A stretch of 15,137 nucleotides of DNA from an uncultured Clostridia bacterium (GCA_947627585.1 CANQWP010000009.1:1-15137); one strand, 5' to 3'. Shown: positions 6,038 to 12,923, counted from the first letter of the stretch. The notes: generated from the sequence alone by a model not told the origin. Program-made: numbers and translations.

Positions 6038-6146
6038 CTTCTTTTGAGCTTTTTTTGTTGAACATCTTGAGCAGTGGAACTGTCCATTTTGGCGCTTTCA
6101 CGCAGATGATTCGAATTTGGCTGTTTGATTTCTTTTCGTTTTCCAT
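6033..6146 (-). CDS. 37-residue SpoVM-like small protein
   Basis: A short minus-strand frame lies 40 nt after the dehydrogenase stop and ends at the transcript's terminator. Residues 11-27 read I-R-I-I-C-V-K-A-P-K-W-T-V-P-L-L-K, then M-F-N-K-K. This resembles SpoVM, the 26-residue amphipathic peptide that marks the forespore membrane and anchors SpoIVA; the Bacillus peptide begins M-K-F-Y-T-I-K-L-P-K-F. Lys17, Pro19, Lys20 and the aromatic Trp21 align with its K7, P9, K10 and F11. The first ten residues are an extra polar extension, and Ile11 aligns with the SpoVM start Met, so an ATT start there is conceivable. No clear ribosome binding site is seen. Similarity was judged by eye on a very short sequence. 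Confidence 0.5.
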   Translation of the reverse strand: MENEKKSNSQIRIICVKAPKWTVPLLKMFNKKSSKEE

Positions 6147-6186
6147 ATCATTTTCATATGCGGCAGAAGAAAAGAATGTGAAAATT

Positions 6187-6903
6187 TTATTCCAAAATCA
6201 GTCCGCCGTCAACATAAAGAGTTTGCCCGGTGATGAACGATGCGTTTTCACTGCAAAGGAAGGCGATGGCGTTTGCGACATCTTCGGTTGTGCCAAGTCT
6301 TTGAAGCGGTGTCATCTCAGCGAGGTCGTCTTTTTCTTCTTTGCCGAGATTGTTGTTCATTTTGGTGTCAATAAAGCCCGGCGCTACAACGTTGATGCGA
6401 TAGCCAAAATTTCCAAGTTCACTTGAAAGTGATTTGCAAAGGCCGGTCATTGCGGCTTTGGTGGCGGCATATACGCTTTCGCAAGAGCAGCCGACTTTTT
6501 CCGCAAAAGAGCCCACAAGCACGATGTTTGCCGGCGTTTTTGCAATTTTCACAAACTCGCGAATGGCCTTGATGGCGCTTTTGATGTTCACTTCAAAAAG
6601 CGTGTCAATATCTTCGTTTTGGACATCAAAAATCAGTGTGCGCTTTTGGGCTATGCCCGCGCAGAACACAAGCGTGTCCACAAATTCAAAATCTTTTCCC
6701 ACTTCAGCAAAAAACTTTTCGATTCCGCCATTTTCCAAAAGGTCAAGGTGATAGGTCTTCACCTCGTTTTTGTTTGGCGTGAGGTTAATTTGATTTTTGT
6801 TGTATGTCAGCGCAAGGTTATAGCCGTCATTTTGCAGTTTTTTTGCTGTGGCCAGCCCAATTTCGCCCGATGCGCCAATCACGATTGCGGTTTTCTTGAT
6901 CAT
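6187..6903 (-). CDS. short-chain dehydrogenase/reductase (FabG-like)
   Basis: The 238-residue product is a classical SDR, the family that includes 3-oxoacyl-ACP reductase FabG. Motifs: nucleotide-binding I-G10-A-S-G-E-I-G16, the C-A-G-I at 81-84 in place of NAG, Asn106, Ser132, and the catalytic Y145-A-A-T-K149. The C terminus F-I-T-G-Q-T-L-Y-V-D-G-G is typical of FabG-like members. Substrate cannot be fixed; no other fatty acid genes are nearby, so I leave the symbol empty. The ATG at 6903 has an AAGGA site 8 nt upstream; an ATG at 6909 is only 2 nt from it and less likely. It has its own promoter and is divergent from lysS. Confidence 0.9.
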   Translation of the reverse strand: MIKKTAIVIGASGEIGLATAKKLQNDGYNLALTYNKNQINLTPNKNEVKTYHLDLLENGGIEKFFAEVGKDFEFVDTLVFCAGIAQKRTLIFDVQNEDIDTLFEVNIKSAIKAIREFVKIAKTPANIVLVGSFAEKVGCSCESVYAATKAAMTGLCKSLSSELGNFGYRINVVAPGFIDTKMNNNLGKEEKDDLAEMTPLQRLGTTEDVANAIAFLCSENASFITGQTLYVDGGLILE

Positions 6904-6979
6904 GTTCATTTTCCTTTTAACAAAGTTTTCGTCTTGACTTTGAAAGTTTCAAGAGAAAACTTTTTCAAACTTCTTTTCA

Positions 6980-7007
6980 ATTTTATCATTTTTCTTTTTT
7001 TTCTCAA
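6980..7007 (-). promoter_or_regulatory. promoter of the short-chain dehydrogenase gene
   Basis: On the minus strand TTGAGA (7002-7007), a 16-nt spacer, then TAAAAT (6980-6985) preceded by TGA (extended -10). It sits back to back with the lysS promoter in the 243-nt divergent gap. Confidence 0.55.
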
Positions 7008-7050
7008 AGCAAAAATGCTGAAAAACAAATTTGCAATTCTTGTTTTTTTA

Positions 7051-7080
7051 TTGACTTGTGCGCGATTTGTGTGATATATT
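7051..7080 (+). promoter_or_regulatory. promoter of lysS
   Basis: TTGACT (7051-7056), an 18-nt spacer and TATATT (7075-7080) preceded by TGA. The context GTGTGATAT is identical to that before rplS and the reductase gene. The leader is about 65 nt and AT-rich, with no T-box hallmarks seen. Confidence 0.7.
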
Positions 7081-7152
7081 TATTTCAACTATATTTAAAA
7101 ATTATTTTTATTTAAATATTGTGAAAAATTAAAAACAAAAGGTGAAAAAATC

Positions 7153-8610
7153 ATGGAAGAAAATTTGTCTAACGAAGTTGACATCAGGCGCGCAAAGATT
7201 GACCAACTGCGCGAAAGTGGAGAAATTCCATATAAAGAAAAATTTGACCGCACTTGCACAATCTTGGAGGCGCGCGAAAAACTTGGGCAGCATGTGAAAA
7301 TTGCCGGTCGAATTGTTTTTCGTCGCATCATGGGAAAGTTCGGCTTCTGTCAAATCCGCGACATCTATGCCGGCATTCAAATTTCTGTCGGCCGCAATGA
7401 GTTTGATGAAGAGGCATACAATTTCTACAAAAAAATGATTGACATCGGCGACTTTATTGGCGTGGAAGGTGAAGTTTATCAAACGCAGACCGGCGAGGTG
7501 ACCGTGCGCGCTGAAAAAATCACTCTGCTTTCAAAAACTCTTCGTCCGCTTCCAGAAAAGTTCCACGGCATTGCCGACACGGAGATCAAATATCGCCAGC
7601 GCTATCTTGACCTCATCACAAACGAGGACAGCCGAAAAATTTTCTTGACGCGCAGCAAGGTTGTTTCTTTCATTCGAAGATTTTTGGAGGACAATGGCTT
7701 CATCGAGGTTGAAACGCCGATTTTGCAAACAAGCGTTTCTGGCGCAAGCGCAAAGCCGTTTTTCACTCATCACAACGCGCTTGATCTTCAATGCAATCTT
7801 CGAATTGCTTTTGAATGCGCGCTTAAGGAGTGCATCGCGGCAGGGATTGACCGTGTGTTTGAACTTGGAAAGGACTTCCGCAATGAAGGCATGGACCCGG
7901 CTCATTTGCAAGAGTTTACACAGGTTGAGTGGTATGCATCTTATTGGAACTTTGAGGACAATGTTGTGTTTTTCAAAAAGTTCCTTGTTGAGCTTATGAA
8001 ATCATGCTTTGGCACAACAAAAGTGCTTTATCAAGGTCAAGAGGTCGAATTTGACACCGAGTGGGAGCGCATTGACTATGTTGCGCGCATGAGAGAACTT
8101 TTGGGCTGCGATTTTCTTCAAATTGATGACCTTGATGAGTTGAAAAAAGTGGCAGTTGACAAAAAACTTTTCACATATGGTGATTTGGAAGAGTGCAAAA
8201 GCATTCGCACGCTGATTGACTATATCTACAAGCGCAAAATTCGCGCCGAGATTGTCAAGCCGACCATTTTGTTCAACTATCCGGCTTCGCTGAAGCCTTT
8301 GGCACGCCGTAACGACAAAGACGAGCGCATTGTGGACGTCTTTCAAGTTGTTGCGGGTGGACAAGAACTTTTGAACGCATACAGCGAGCTTGTTGACCCA
8401 ATCATTCAAAGAAAAACTTTGGAAGATCAACTTAAAGAAAAGGCAGCGGGCGACGAAGAGACAATGGATGTCGATGAGGACTTTTTGCTTGCCATGGAAC
8501 ATGGGATGCCACCAATTTCGGGGCTCGGCTTTGGAATTGACCGCTTCTTGATGTTTGCGTTTGATTGTCCAAACATTCGCGACGTCGTGCTTTTCCCATT
8601 GATGAAATAA
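7153..8610 (+). CDS. lysS: lysyl-tRNA synthetase, class II
   Basis: LysS charges tRNA-Lys with lysine in the cytoplasm. The 485-residue protein has an N-terminal OB-fold anticodon-binding domain (about 45-130, starting V-K-I-A-G-R-I). The class II core follows: V-E-T-P-I-L-Q-T (186-193), motif 2 F-R-N-E-G (242-246), G-G-Q-E-L-L-N-A-Y (402-410) in the lysine site, and motif 3 G-L-G-F-G-I-D-R-F (457-465). Motif 2 continues M-D-P-A-H-L-Q-E-F-T rather than the commoner S-x-R-H-N-P-E-F-T, a variant that may mark a lineage-specific subfamily. The site AAAGGTG precedes the ATG at 7153. It is probably the first gene of a unit with nth and obgE. Confidence 0.95.
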   Translation: MEENLSNEVDIRRAKIDQLRESGEIPYKEKFDRTCTILEAREKLGQHVKIAGRIVFRRIMGKFGFCQIRDIYAGIQISVGRNEFDEEAYNFYKKMIDIGDFIGVEGEVYQTQTGEVTVRAEKITLLSKTLRPLPEKFHGIADTEIKYRQRYLDLITNEDSRKIFLTRSKVVSFIRRFLEDNGFIEVETPILQTSVSGASAKPFFTHHNALDLQCNLRIAFECALKECIAAGIDRVFELGKDFRNEGMDPAHLQEFTQVEWYASYWNFEDNVVFFKKFLVELMKSCFGTTKVLYQGQEVEFDTEWERIDYVARMRELLGCDFLQIDDLDELKKVAVDKKLFTYGDLEECKSIRTLIDYIYKRKIRAEIVKPTILFNYPASLKPLARRNDKDERIVDVFQVVAGGQELLNAYSELVDPIIQRKTLEDQLKEKAAGDEETMDVDEDFLLAMEHGMPPISGLGFGIDRFLMFAFDCPNIRDVVLFPLMK

Positions 8611-8630
8611 TTTGGAATTTTGATTCCAAA
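8611..8630 (+). other. perfect hairpin after lysS
   Basis: TTTGGAAT (8611-8618) pairs with ATTCCAAA (8623-8630) around a 4-nt loop, directly after the lysS stop. No T run follows, so it may be an RNA-processing or 3'-end stabilising stem rather than a full terminator. Confidence 0.5.
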
Positions 8631-8694
8631 AATCTTTCGCAAAAAACTAAAATTAGAAAAATTTTGAAATGCGTCATTGCTGAAAGGAGAAAAG

Positions 8695-9324
8695 TTGAAA
8701 AGAAAAATAAGTGCGGAACTTGTCATGAAGGGCTTGGACATTATGGTGCCGGACCCAAAATGCGAACTTGAACACAAAACGCCGTTTGAACTTTTGGTGG
8801 CGGTGATTTTGTCCGCACAATGCACTGACAAGCGCGTAAATCAGGTGACGCAAGAACTTTTCAAGACTCACAGCACTCCAGCCGACTTTGTGAAGATCTC
8901 TCAAGGTGAGCTTGAAGCCAAAATCCACTCGTGCGGGTTCTATCGCAACAAAGCCAAAGCCATCAAAGAGATGAGCGCAGACGTTTTGACCCGTTTTGGC
9001 GGGCAGGTGCCGGCAAATTTTGACGACCTTTTGACGCTTGCTGGCGTTGGGCGAAAAACGGCAAACGTGGTTATGGCTGAGGCGTTTGGTGGAGATAATT
9101 TGGCTGTGGACACGCACGTTTTGCGCGTTTCAAATCGGCTTGGACTTGTTTCGACCCAAGATCCAAACAAATGTGAAGAAGAACTTTGCAAGATCTTCCC
9201 AAAAAAGCGCTGGTCACGGCTGCACTATCAAATGGTGCTGTTTGGGCGCTATACTTGCAAGGCAATGAAGCCGGAATGCGAAAAATGCGTTTTCAACCGC
9301 GAATGTCCACATTCAAGAGTGTGA
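8695..9324 (+). CDS. nth: endonuclease III (DNA glycosylase / AP lyase)
   Basis: Nth removes oxidised pyrimidines and cleaves at the abasic site in base excision repair. The 209-residue product has L-S-A-Q-C-T-D (39-45), the helix-hairpin-helix L-A-G-V-G-R-K-T-A (115-123) with catalytic Lys121, and catalytic Asp139 in V-D-T-H-V. The C-terminal iron-sulphur ligands show the exact C-x6-C-x2-C-x5-C spacing of the family, so a 4Fe-4S cluster is expected. I chose TTG at 8695 because AAAGGAGA at 8683-8690 is correctly spaced; an upstream in-frame TTG at 8677 would place that site inside the gene. It follows lysS and lies 22 nt before obgE. Confidence 0.95.
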   Translation: MKRKISAELVMKGLDIMVPDPKCELEHKTPFELLVAVILSAQCTDKRVNQVTQELFKTHSTPADFVKISQGELEAKIHSCGFYRNKAKAIKEMSADVLTRFGGQVPANFDDLLTLAGVGRKTANVVMAEAFGGDNLAVDTHVLRVSNRLGLVSTQDPNKCEEELCKIFPKKRWSRLHYQMVLFGRYTCKAMKPECEKCVFNRECPHSRV

Positions 9325-9346
9325 AAAATTGAATTTAAGGTGAAAT

Positions 9347-10618
9347 ATGTTTCTTGACAGAGTGAAAATTTCGATTAAAGCGGGAAATGGTGGCAAAGGC
9401 TCAACATCTTTTTTGCGCACAAAATTAAACGCGAATGGTGGCCCTGACGGTGGCGACGGCGGCAAGGGCGGCGATGTTGTTTTTGTCGCAACCAACGATT
9501 TGAACACGCTCTATCCGTTCCGTTTCAAGAAAAAATTTGTTGCGGAAAACGGCGAGGACGGGCATCAAAAAAATCAGACCGGAAAAAGCGGAAAAGACGA
9601 AATCATTGAGGTGCCGACCGGAACAGTGCTCATCAACCCGAAAACTGACAAAATCATTGCAGATCTCAGCGAAGATGGGGCGCGTTTTGTGGCGCTGAAA
9701 GGCGGCGCAGGCGGGCACGGGAACGCATTTTATCGCTCGTCAATCAAGCAAGCGCCGTCATTTTCGCAGACCGGCGAGGTGACCGAACTGAAAGAAGTGA
9801 TTTTGGAGTTGAAAACCATTGCAGACGTTGGGCTTGTGGGCTTTCCAAACGTCGGCAAATCTACGCTTTTGTCGGTGATTTCAAACGCCAACCCGAAAAT
9901 CGCAAACTATCCTTTCACGACAATCTATCCAAATCTTGGCGTGTGCGAAGTGCTTGGCGAAACGTTTGTTGTGGCGGACATTCCGGGGCTGATTGAAGGC
10001 GCAAGCGAGGGGCTCGGGCTTGGGCACTATTTTTTGAAACACGTCGAGCGCGTGCGACTCATCGTGCACCTTGTGGACATTTCTCAAAGCGAGGGGCGAA
10101 GTGCGGTCGATGATTTCCGCATAATAAACGAAGAGCTTGCAAAATATGACAAGAGCCTATCAAAGACGAAGCAAATTGTGGCTTTTTCAAAGTGCGATTT
10201 GTTGGATGAGACCGAACTTGAAAGGCGCGTTGCTGATTTTTGCAAGAAAACGAATGTGAAAGACGTAATTCAAATTTCTTCCTATTCGCGTGACGGAATT
10301 GAAGAACTCAAGCGCAAAATTTTGGAAAACTTGAAGAAAATACCAAAGAAGCCGGCGCTTGCAGTTGAAGAATTTGATTTTGACAAGAAAGATGTTTCAA
10401 GCATTGAGGTGAAAAGGCTGGACGACGGCAGTTTTGAAGTGTCGGGCGGACGTATTGAAAGCTTGATTCGCGGCGTTGTGCTTTCCGACCAAACATCTTT
10501 CGCATATTTCCAAACACGACTGAAAGAGATGGGTGTCATTGACCTTTTGAAAGAAAAAGGCCTGAAAGAGGGCGACACGGTGGTCATCAAGGACATAAGT
10601 TTTGAATATGTGGAATGA
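9347..10618 (+). CDS. obgE: GTPase ObgE/CgtA
   Basis: Obg is an essential GTPase linked to 50S assembly, ppGpp signalling and, in Bacillus, stress and sporulation control. The 423-residue protein has the Gly-rich Obg domain (1-158), the GTPase domain with G1 G165-F-P-N-V-G-K-S-T, switch I Y-P-F-T-T, and G3 D211-I-P-G, and a C-terminal OCT domain (about 345-423) as in Gram-positives. The G4 motif, normally NKxD, reads S281-K-C-D284, a rarer variant. AAGGTG gives the ribosome binding site. It is followed by yhbY across repeat R1 copy 3, which starts 7 nt after the stop. Confidence 0.96.
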   Translation: MFLDRVKISIKAGNGGKGSTSFLRTKLNANGGPDGGDGGKGGDVVFVATNDLNTLYPFRFKKKFVAENGEDGHQKNQTGKSGKDEIIEVPTGTVLINPKTDKIIADLSEDGARFVALKGGAGGHGNAFYRSSIKQAPSFSQTGEVTELKEVILELKTIADVGLVGFPNVGKSTLLSVISNANPKIANYPFTTIYPNLGVCEVLGETFVVADIPGLIEGASEGLGLGHYFLKHVERVRLIVHLVDISQSEGRSAVDDFRIINEELAKYDKSLSKTKQIVAFSKCDLLDETELERRVADFCKKTNVKDVIQISSYSRDGIEELKRKILENLKKIPKKPALAVEEFDFDKKDVSSIEVKRLDDGSFEVSGGRIESLIRGVVLSDQTSFAYFQTRLKEMGVIDLLKEKGLKEGDTVVIKDISFEYVE

Positions 10619-10625
10619 TAAGAAC

Positions 10626-10667
10626 GCATAATACACCAAATGTGGTGTAGTATGCACGCATAACACA
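10626..10667 (+). repeat. dispersed palindromic repeat R1, copy 3
   Basis: Units GCATAATACACC (10626-10637), GGTGTAGTATGC (10644-10655) and a partial third unit GCATAACACA (10658-10667). The first two give a 12-bp stem with a single mismatch and a 6-nt loop. It fills the gap between obgE and yhbY. Confidence 0.85.
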
Positions 10668-10694
10668 ACAATATGTTGAAAATGAGGTGAAAAA

Positions 10695-10991
10695 ATGATT
10701 ACAACAAAACAGCGCGCATTTTTGAGAGGCTTGGGCAACGCACTTGAACCCGTGATGCAAATTGGCAAGGAAGGCGTGACGGAAAACGTGGTTGAAAGCG
10801 CCAATCTTCTTTTGGAAGCGCGCGAACTTGTGAAATTCAAGGTGCTGAAAAACGCTGACGCTGACGTCAGAACTATTGCTGAGGAGATCGCCAGCCGTCT
10901 TTCTGCCGAAGTCGTGCAGGTGATTGGAAACAGTTTCATTCTATACAAAGTTTCCACGCGCAAAAACTTTAAACACATTGAATTGCCATAA
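10695..10991 (+). CDS. yhbY: YhbY family RNA-binding protein (CRS1/YhbY domain)
   Basis: The 98-residue product is a single CRS1/YhbY (CRM) domain, a KH-like fold that binds pre-ribosomal particles. It shows the family's start R-A-F-L-R-G-L-G-N-A-L-E-P-V and the loop Q-I-G-K-E-G-V-T-E-N, equivalent to GKxG. Length is standard. GAGGTG lies just before the ATG. In Bacillota the order obg-yhbY-nadD-yqeK-rsfS is common. Here nadD and yqeK are absent, and a minus-strand membrane protein and repeats separate yhbY from rsfS. Confidence 0.93.
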   Translation: MITTKQRAFLRGLGNALEPVMQIGKEGVTENVVESANLLLEARELVKFKVLKNADADVRTIAEEIASRLSAEVVQVIGNSFILYKVSTRKNFKHIELP

Positions 10992-11051
10992 ATTTAGGAA
11001 AATTTATCGTCGAGTTTTTTCTATTTCAATTCCTTTTCAATTTTTATTGTT

Positions 11052-11089
11052 GGCCAGCTGAGATTTTTCGCTTCGCTCAAAATGACAGA
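11052..11089 (+). repeat. repeat R2, partial copy (3' half only)
   Basis: The segment GCCAGCTGAGAT followed by TTCGCTTCGCTCAAAATGACAG matches, with changes, the 3' half of the repeats at 12054 and 12235 (CCAGCAGAGATCC ... GGATGACAG). It is a degraded or partial copy of the same family. Confidence 0.6.
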
Positions 11090-11118
11090 ATAATGTAATA
11101 GCTCAAGCAATGCAAAAT

Positions 11119-11139
11119 AAAATGATTATTCATCATTTT
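11119..11139. terminator. bidirectional hairpin between convergent genes
   Basis: AAAATGAT (11119-11126) pairs perfectly with ATCATTTT (11132-11139) around a 5-nt loop. On the minus strand T-rich sequence follows. It lies between yhbY and the convergent membrane protein gene. Confidence 0.5.
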
Positions 11140-11172
11140 CTAAAATTGTTTTTATGCCAAACAACACTGCCT

Positions 11173-11982
11173 TCACAGCACTTCAGGGTCGATTTTGGGA
11201 TTATAGAGCGGGTTAAACTGCGAAATCAGCGCAAAGACCACCAGCACCGATGCAATGATGCAATAATAGATTGTTGTGCGCACAAAAAGTCCGCTCAAAA
11301 TCAGCACAAGCGCAGAGAACAAATAGCCTTTTGTTCTTTTTTTATTGAATGAATAGGCGACAAAATCTTTGAACGCCATTTTGTTTTCGGCGGTGCATTT
11401 GTGGGTGATTTCGGGATAGCAATCATACAATTTGAAAAGTTTTTCATAGGTTGCATATTCGTCCAAAAACAAAAACTTTTCTTTGAAACGGCTCGAAACG
11501 GAAAAGACTTCTTTGTCGGCGATAAACTTGCAGCAGACGACAATTTTGGTCGCCTTTTCTTTCTTGACTTTCGCATAGATTTCCATAAATTTCCCCAAAT
11601 TCAGCCCCGCAAGCGACAGGTCAGCAAAAAGCACTGTGGAGACGTTTTCGGGGTGCTTGATGACGATGTAGTCTTTGTGCTTGACGGCGTTTGAGTGCTT
11701 TTTTGTGGCAAGTTTGGCGAAAAAGTCAATGGGTTTGTCCGCGCAAGCCAGCGAAAAAAACATGTTTTCCGCATCTTCCTTTTCTTTCATCTTCATGCCC
11801 GTTTTGTTTTGTTTTCTTCTGCTCAAGAAAAAGAGAATGGCGTAAATCGCACCGCTCACAAGCGTGGTCACCAAAACTGCCAGCCACAAACGGCGCAAAA
11901 AATATCTCAGCCACACAAAACAGAGAAGAAAAATCAGCACAAACTTCAAAATTTCTTGAAAAATCAAATTCATTTTTCGCAT
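11173..11982 (-). CDS. unrecognised membrane protein with four predicted helices
   Basis: I do not recognise this 269-residue protein. Two hydrophobic segments lie near the N terminus (about 11-29 and 33-54) and two near the C terminus (about 219-236 and 237-256). Between them is a basic, soluble region of roughly 160 residues containing alternating beta-like stretches (for example Y-I-V-I-K, T-V-L-F-A, K-I-V-V-C-C-K-F and K-F-L-F-L-D-E). The N-terminal helices are rich in Arg around residues 26-31, consistent with a cytoplasmic loop. No signal peptidase site, catalytic motif or metal ligand set is obvious. No Shine-Dalgarno sequence precedes the ATG at 11982, nor the ATG three codons later. 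It interrupts the usual yhbY-to-rsfS neighbourhood. Being well conserved in sequence style with its neighbours, it does not look newly acquired. Confidence 0.8.
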   Translation of the reverse strand: MRKMNLIFQEILKFVLIFLLCFVWLRYFLRRLWLAVLVTTLVSGAIYAILFFLSRRKQNKTGMKMKEKEDAENMFFSLACADKPIDFFAKLATKKHSNAVKHKDYIVIKHPENVSTVLFADLSLAGLNLGKFMEIYAKVKKEKATKIVVCCKFIADKEVFSVSSRFKEKFLFLDEYATYEKLFKLYDCYPEITHKCTAENKMAFKDFVAYSFNKKRTKGYLFSALVLILSGLFVRTTIYYCIIASVLVVFALISQFNPLYNPKIDPEVL

Positions 11983-12010
11983 GTTGTGATTTTTGACTTT
12001 TTGCGAGAGA

Positions 12011-12040
12011 ATTAAACATAAGAGAGAAACAATGCGTTAA
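12011..12040 (-). promoter_or_regulatory. possible promoter of the four-helix membrane protein gene
   Basis: On the minus strand TTAACG (12035-12040), an 18-nt spacer, and TTTAAT (12011-12016). Both boxes are imperfect. The predicted leader is about 25-30 nt and has no ribosome binding site. Confidence 0.35.
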
Positions 12041-12053
12041 CATAATTTCATTT

Positions 12054-12214
12054 GTCATTCTGACGGGAGTGGAGCGGACGGAAGAATCTCAATAAGCCAG
12101 GGAATTGTTTAGGCAGAGGCCCTGGCCAGCGGAGATCCCTCCATGCGCGTTGCTTAGGCTCTCCGTCAAGTTTGCCTGTTGAGAGAGATTTGCTTCGCAA
12201 ATGCTGGATGACAG
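12054..12214 (+). repeat. repeat R2, long copy
   Basis: It begins GTCATTCTGACGGGAG and ends GGATGACAG, giving imperfect inverted ends. The first 100 nt match the copy at 12235 almost base for base, including GGAAGAATCTCAATAAG and AGGCAGAGGCCCTG. This copy carries about 50 extra nt near its 3' end that the second lacks. It is GC-richer than its surroundings. Confidence 0.8.
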
Positions 12215-12234
12215 GGAAAAGTATTTAAGTCTTA

Positions 12235-12341
12235 TCATTCTGACGGGAGCGGAGCGGCCGGAAGAATCTCAATAAGTCAGGGAATTTGTTTAGGCAGAGG
12301 CCCTGACCAGCAGAGATCCTTCACTACGTTCAGGATGACAG
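12235..12341 (+). repeat. repeat R2, short copy
   Basis: A second copy in the same orientation, starting TCATTCTGACGGGAGCGGAG and ending CAGGATGACAG. The GAGATCCTTC...GGATGACAG end belongs to the family of intergenic repeats that yield spurious H-P-E-R-S-E-G-S peptides when translated on the reverse strand. Confidence 0.8.
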
Positions 12342-12441
12342 AAATGGGCGGTCGCAAAATAGTCGTTGGGTGATAAGAAACTAAATACGCGATGACAAGA
12401 AGGTGTCGAACAAAACAAAACTGAAAACACTTTCAAAATGT

Positions 12442-12470
12442 TTGACAATTTTTGAAAAAGTTGATAATAT
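12442..12470 (+). promoter_or_regulatory. promoter of rsfS, likely leaderless
   Basis: Perfect TTGACA (12442-12447), a 17-nt spacer, TAATAT (12465-12470). The ATG follows after 6 nt, so transcription should start at or beside the A of the start codon. No ribosome binding site is present. Confidence 0.75.
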
Positions 12471-12476
12471 ATTGTC

Positions 12477-12791
12477 ATGTTGAACATCAAAGATTTTGTC
12501 GCGCTTTTGGTCGATAACAAAATGAAAAACGTGTCGGTGTATGATCTCTCCGAAAATGGCGAAGAGAAATATGTCATTTTGTGCACGTCTTCGAAGGTTA
12601 CTGACAGCAAAAAAGTCGCCGACGTCATCGCGGAAAAATATGGCTACACCGAAAAGATTGAGGGTTATTTCAAAGGCGAGTGGATTGTGTTTGACTTCCA
12701 AAATTTGACCTTGCACATCTTTCTGCCACGAGTGCGCGAAAAATATAACCTCGACAAACTCTATAAGCCACGCAAAATCACAATCAAATGA
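12477..12791 (+). CDS. rsfS: ribosomal silencing factor RsfS
   Basis: RsfS binds L14 on the 50S subunit and blocks joining with the 30S, lowering translation when nutrients are scarce. The 104-residue product fits the family: N-terminal helix, V-S-V-Y-D-L-S, strand Y-V-I-L-C-T-S-S with the following K-K-V-A-D helix, then G-E-W-I-V-F-D-F and the diagnostic H-I-F-L-P-R-V-R-E-K-Y-N-L-D-K-L. The usual family signature has D-Y-F-V-I-A-T-G; here the segment is more divergent. The promoter lies directly against the ATG and there is no Shine-Dalgarno site, so initiation is probably leaderless. The stop overlaps its terminator. nadD and yqeK, its usual partners, are not next to it. Confidence 0.9.
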   Translation: MLNIKDFVALLVDNKMKNVSVYDLSENGEEKYVILCTSSKVTDSKKVADVIAEKYGYTEKIEGYFKGEWIVFDFQNLTLHIFLPRVREKYNLDKLYKPRKITIK

Positions 12792-12816
12792 GAGATCTTA
12801 ATGTCTCTCGTTTTTT
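12786..12816 (+). terminator. rho-independent terminator of rsfS
   Basis: GAGAGA (12790-12795) pairs with TCTCTC (12804-12809), extended by AAAT/GTTT, and a run of T residues follows (12811-12816). The stop codon of rsfS is in the left arm. Confidence 0.75.
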
Positions 12817-12872
12817 CATTATGCTTTTTCAGTTTTTTTCTTTTAATTTTTCTTTCTTCTTTGCAATTTGTT

Positions 12873-12900
12873 TTGAAATTTTTGCGTTTTGGTTTACAAT
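12873..12900 (+). promoter_or_regulatory. promoter of the ywlE-rpiB operon
   Basis: TTGAAA (12873-12878), a 16-nt spacer, TACAAT (12895-12900). Start site near 12907, leaving a leader of about 17 nt that contains an AGGA site. Confidence 0.6.
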
Positions 12901-12923
12901 ATTCCTGTTAGGACAAAATTCTT

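Larger units (their letters stand above)
11983..12476. other. 494-nt gene-free stretch
   Basis: No gene is supported here. It holds the putative minus-strand promoter of the membrane protein (TTAACG at 12035-12040, TTTAAT at 12011-12016), two copies of repeat R2 (12054-12214 and 12235-12341), about 100 nt without features I can name, and the rsfS promoter. Reading frames crossing it derive from the repeats. Confidence 0.75.

Noticed and set aside
5884..6087. 67-codon minus-strand frame downstream of the dehydrogenase
   Set aside because: It crosses the terminator hairpin and repeat R1 and runs into the reductase gene; the other frame, ending at the terminator, is the better candidate.
8677..8694. 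TTG start for nth six codons upstream
   Set aside because: The strong AAAGGAGA site would then be inside the gene; the TTG at 8695 is correctly spaced from it.
12290..12628. Minus-strand frame with an H-P-E-R-S-E-G-S peptide
   Set aside because: The peptide is the translation of repeat R2, and the rest is antisense to rsfS.
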